Origin: CAYMGQ01 sp964390055
GTDB taxonomy: Bacteria > Bacillota > Clostridia > Peptostreptococcales > Natronincolaceae
Length of the DNA stretch: 6,674 nucleotides
Reading direction: 5' to 3'
Assembly: GCA_964390055.1 (NCBI GenBank)
Contig: CAYMGQ010000040.1
Location: forward strand, 1 to 6,674
Of this stretch, positions 5,566 to 6,674 are shown piece after piece. The notes beneath the pieces are model-generated. The model saw only the letters and a program-made list of their open reading frames with translations. It made no database searches and was not told the DNA's origin. Position numbers and translations under genes: made by a program. How positions within the stretch are numbered: the first letter of the stretch is position 1; every line of letters begins with the position of its first letter.

Positions 5566-5846
5566 TCTCTTTCAAACTCCTCCCTCATTTTTAAATACTG
5601 AGCAAATTCTTTGTATTTGTTTTCTGTTCTCTTGGAGGTATTTACTCCATTGAAATCATTAGAGGTTAGCTTGCAAGGTATTTTGTCTAAACCTAATCTC
5701 TTTAATGTTTCTTCTTTACTATTGTATTTTTTTTCTTCCCGTTTTTCAAATTCAGAGATAAATTCATCGGCAGTCATTCCTTTGGATTCCGAAAAGTAAT
5801 CTACGAAATCTGAGAACATAGTCTTAATATCGCCCAAAATACCCAT
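5556..5846 (-). CDS. Small charged hypothetical protein (96 aa) in the translocase operon
   Basis: The family is not recognised. An N-terminal amphipathic helix (MGILGDIKTMFSDFVDYFSE, 1-20) is followed by highly charged, probably helical segments (about 26-52) and a C-terminal helix of about 20 residues ending in EFEREWE. There is no membrane segment. KEE (44-46), TSND (61-64) and KYKEF (77-81) match the next protein at identical spacing. The start codon overlaps the stop of the MazF-like gene in TAATG. The ribosome binding site is modest (GGGGAT about 10 nt upstream), so translation is probably coupled to the toxin-like gene. The long charged helices suggest protein-protein contact, but nothing in the sequence points to an enzyme. 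Confidence 0.65.
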   Translation of the reverse strand: MGILGDIKTMFSDFVDYFSESKGMTADEFISEFEKREEKKYNSKEETLKRLGLDKIPCKLTSNDFNGVNTSKRTENKYKEFAQYLKMREEFEREWE

Positions 5847-6214
5847 TATGAAATCATCCCCAATTCAATTCTTATTGCTTCCTCTACTTCTATCATCTTA
5901 TTTGCAGGAAGTTGAGCAATTCTAATTGGTTTATTGCCCCGCAAGAAAAATCTCCTTTTGCTAATTGATCTTGTATGCTCTGTCAAGGCACAACTATTAG
6001 TTTTTAATCCATATTTTGCACTTATATTTACGTGAACCGGCAGACATTTATTCTTTGTTGTCAAAGGTACAATTGTAACAATACTACCATTTCTATTACC
6101 TATATTGTTTGAAACTATCAGAACTGGTCGAATACCACTTTGCTCGGAATCTAATGTCTCTCCCAGGTCTGCCAGGTAAATTTCTCCTCTATTTGGTTTC
6201 CACTGTAGCAACAT
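5846..6214 (-). CDS. MazF/PemK-family endoribonuclease toxin
   Basis: The 122-residue length is close to the family norm of about 110-120. The sequence follows MazF end to end: RGEIYLADL (9-17), SEQSGIRPVLIVSN (23-36), NRNGSIVTIVPLTT (40-53), PVHVNI (59-64), a TEHTRSISKRR segment (78-88) and the C-terminal helix EVEEAIRIELGMI (109-121). Residues matching the known RNA-cutting site of Bacillus MazF are kept (Ser23, Arg29, Thr52), so it is probably active, cutting single-stranded mRNA at short motifs. GAGAGGT (6219-6225) lies just upstream of ATG. No gene of typical MazE or AbrB-like form abuts it. The nearest candidate antitoxin is the RHH-like gene at 6317-6658, separated by a terminator. It appears to be the first gene of the translocase operon, which is unusual for a toxin and could serve stability of the element or a regulatory purpose. 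Confidence 0.85.
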   Translation of the reverse strand: MLLQWKPNRGEIYLADLGETLDSEQSGIRPVLIVSNNIGNRNGSIVTIVPLTTKNKCLPVHVNISAKYGLKTNSCALTEHTRSISKRRFFLRGNKPIRIAQLPANKMIEVEEAIRIELGMIS

Positions 6215-6218
6215 TTTT

Positions 6219-6292
6219 ACCTCTCCCCTATCTTGTTACTACAGTATATGATACCCATACTTGATATATTCATACTTTATTTATAAATCAAA
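6219..6292 (-). promoter_or_regulatory. Probable promoter region of the MazF/translocase operon
   Basis: A promoter is expected here between the terminator and the MazF-like gene, but no box pair is clearly best. TTGATT (6286-6291) with TATATC (6263-6268) at 17 bp is one option; TATACT (6243-6248) with a poor -35 is another. A direct repeat of CATACTT (6256-6262 and 6271-6277 on the plus strand, 15 bp apart) and a short dyad GTAT-ATG-ATAC (6244-6254) overlap this area and may be operator sequence. Confidence 0.35.
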
Positions 6293-6318
6293 AGTGACCC
6301 ACCTTTTGGTAGGTCACT
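6293..6318 (-). terminator. Intrinsic terminator after the RHH-like gene
   Basis: On the minus strand AGTGACCTACC (6318-6308) pairs with GGTGGGTCACT (6303-6293) over 11 bp, including one U-G wobble, around an AAAA loop. TTTGATTTAT follows. The T-tract is interrupted, so strength is uncertain and some read-through into the MazF-like gene is possible. The stem overlaps the stop codon of the upstream gene. Confidence 0.65.
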
Positions 6319-6658
6319 AATCAGATAATCCAAAAAATCTTGAGGCGGCCCCGGCTAAATCGGCATCTTCTTCTGGTTTCTTGTCGATATAGACTACGTT
6401 GGAAGATACTTTTTCTTTTTCTTGCATGGCTCTTTCAATACGGACTAATTGTGATTTTAGTTTTTCAATTTCCCGTTCAAGTTTTTGGATATGCTCTTTT
6501 TTTTCTTTTTCTTGTTCAATTTTTTCTTTAACCGCCATACAAATCCAATGACTTCGATTGATGCCCTTTGCTTTTAATTTAGAAACATATTCAAATTCAT
6601 TTTCAAAACCCTTGAGGAAAGTCATAGTAATAGATCTGCTTTTACGTTTTTTCACCAT
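6317..6658 (-). CDS. Ribbon-helix-helix-like DNA-binding protein with C-terminal coiled coil (113 aa)
   Basis: The basic N-terminus KKRKSRS is followed by a beta-strand-like SITMTFLKGF (9-18), a helix (19-29), a turn KGINRSHW (31-38) and a second helix CMAVKEKIEQ (40-49). This is the order seen in RHH/CopG-type DNA-binding proteins, although the match is by pattern only. Residues about 48-84 are a long Glu/Lys helix with heptad-like Leu and Ile spacing (coiled coil). The tail ends in LAGAASRFFGLSD, which could be a partner-contact peptide. GGGGGA lies 8 nt before the ATG; a farther start outside the window cannot be excluded because the frame stays open to the edge. Candidate roles are regulator of the downstream operon, antitoxin to the MazF-like protein (Bacillus MazE is also an RHH protein), or relaxosome or partition accessory. 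None can be chosen from sequence. Confidence 0.65.
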   Translation of the reverse strand: MVKKRKSRSITMTFLKGFENEFEYVSKLKAKGINRSHWICMAVKEKIEQEKEKKEHIQKLEREIEKLKSQLVRIERAMQEKEKVSSNVVYIDKKPEEDADLAGAASRFFGLSD

Positions 6659-6674
6659 ACTTAAATTCCCCCAG

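Overview
The window is AT-rich, and every gene I can support lies on the minus strand, so the genes read from high to low coordinates. Strong AGGAGG-type ribosome binding sites, sigma-A-like promoters and tight gene packing suggest a low-GC Firmicute (Bacillota, perhaps clostridial). The content is accessory rather than housekeeping: an FtsK/SpoIIIE-type DNA translocase, a replication-relaxation-like protein, a MazF-family toxin, a ribbon-helix-helix-like protein, a degenerate tyrosine-recombinase-fold protein and a cell-wall glucosaminidase. Together these fit a plasmid, an integrative conjugative element or a plasmid-like prophage. No relaxase, replication initiator, phage structural gene, rRNA or tRNA is visible.

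Layout in transcription order. (1) 6658-6317 encodes a small RHH-plus-coiled-coil protein that ends in a probable intrinsic terminator (6293-6318). (2) 6214-3285 looks like one operon. It holds a MazF-like protein, two small charged proteins that appear to be tandem paralogs, a 60-residue two-helix membrane protein and the FtsK-like ATPase, all overlapping end to start. An 86-bp gap filled with CGAAC-type repeats then precedes the replication-relaxation-like gene. (3) 3223-674 is a second probable operon behind its own promoter (about 3248-3281). It holds an unknown 83-residue protein, a 433-residue protein with a DGHHR motif (ParB/DndB-like DGQHR class) and a 318-residue tyrosine-recombinase-fold protein without recognisable catalytic residues, resembling the SPbeta lysogeny repressor MrpR (YopR). 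(4) A consensus promoter at 609-636 drives a membrane-anchored GH73-type glucosaminidase that runs off the left edge of the window.

Inferred working model: block 2 moves or partitions DNA at the membrane, with the translocase, its small membrane partner and the replication-relaxation-like protein acting together. Block 3 is a candidate element-maintenance or decision switch. Block 4 remodels peptidoglycan, which a transfer apparatus or a phage would need. The most unusual non-coding parts are the repeat array at 3922-3981, which can form alternative hairpins around a ribosome binding site, and a hairpin at 2945-2991 that hides the ribosome binding site of the DGHHR gene. All functional assignments come from reading motifs by eye; no database search was possible.
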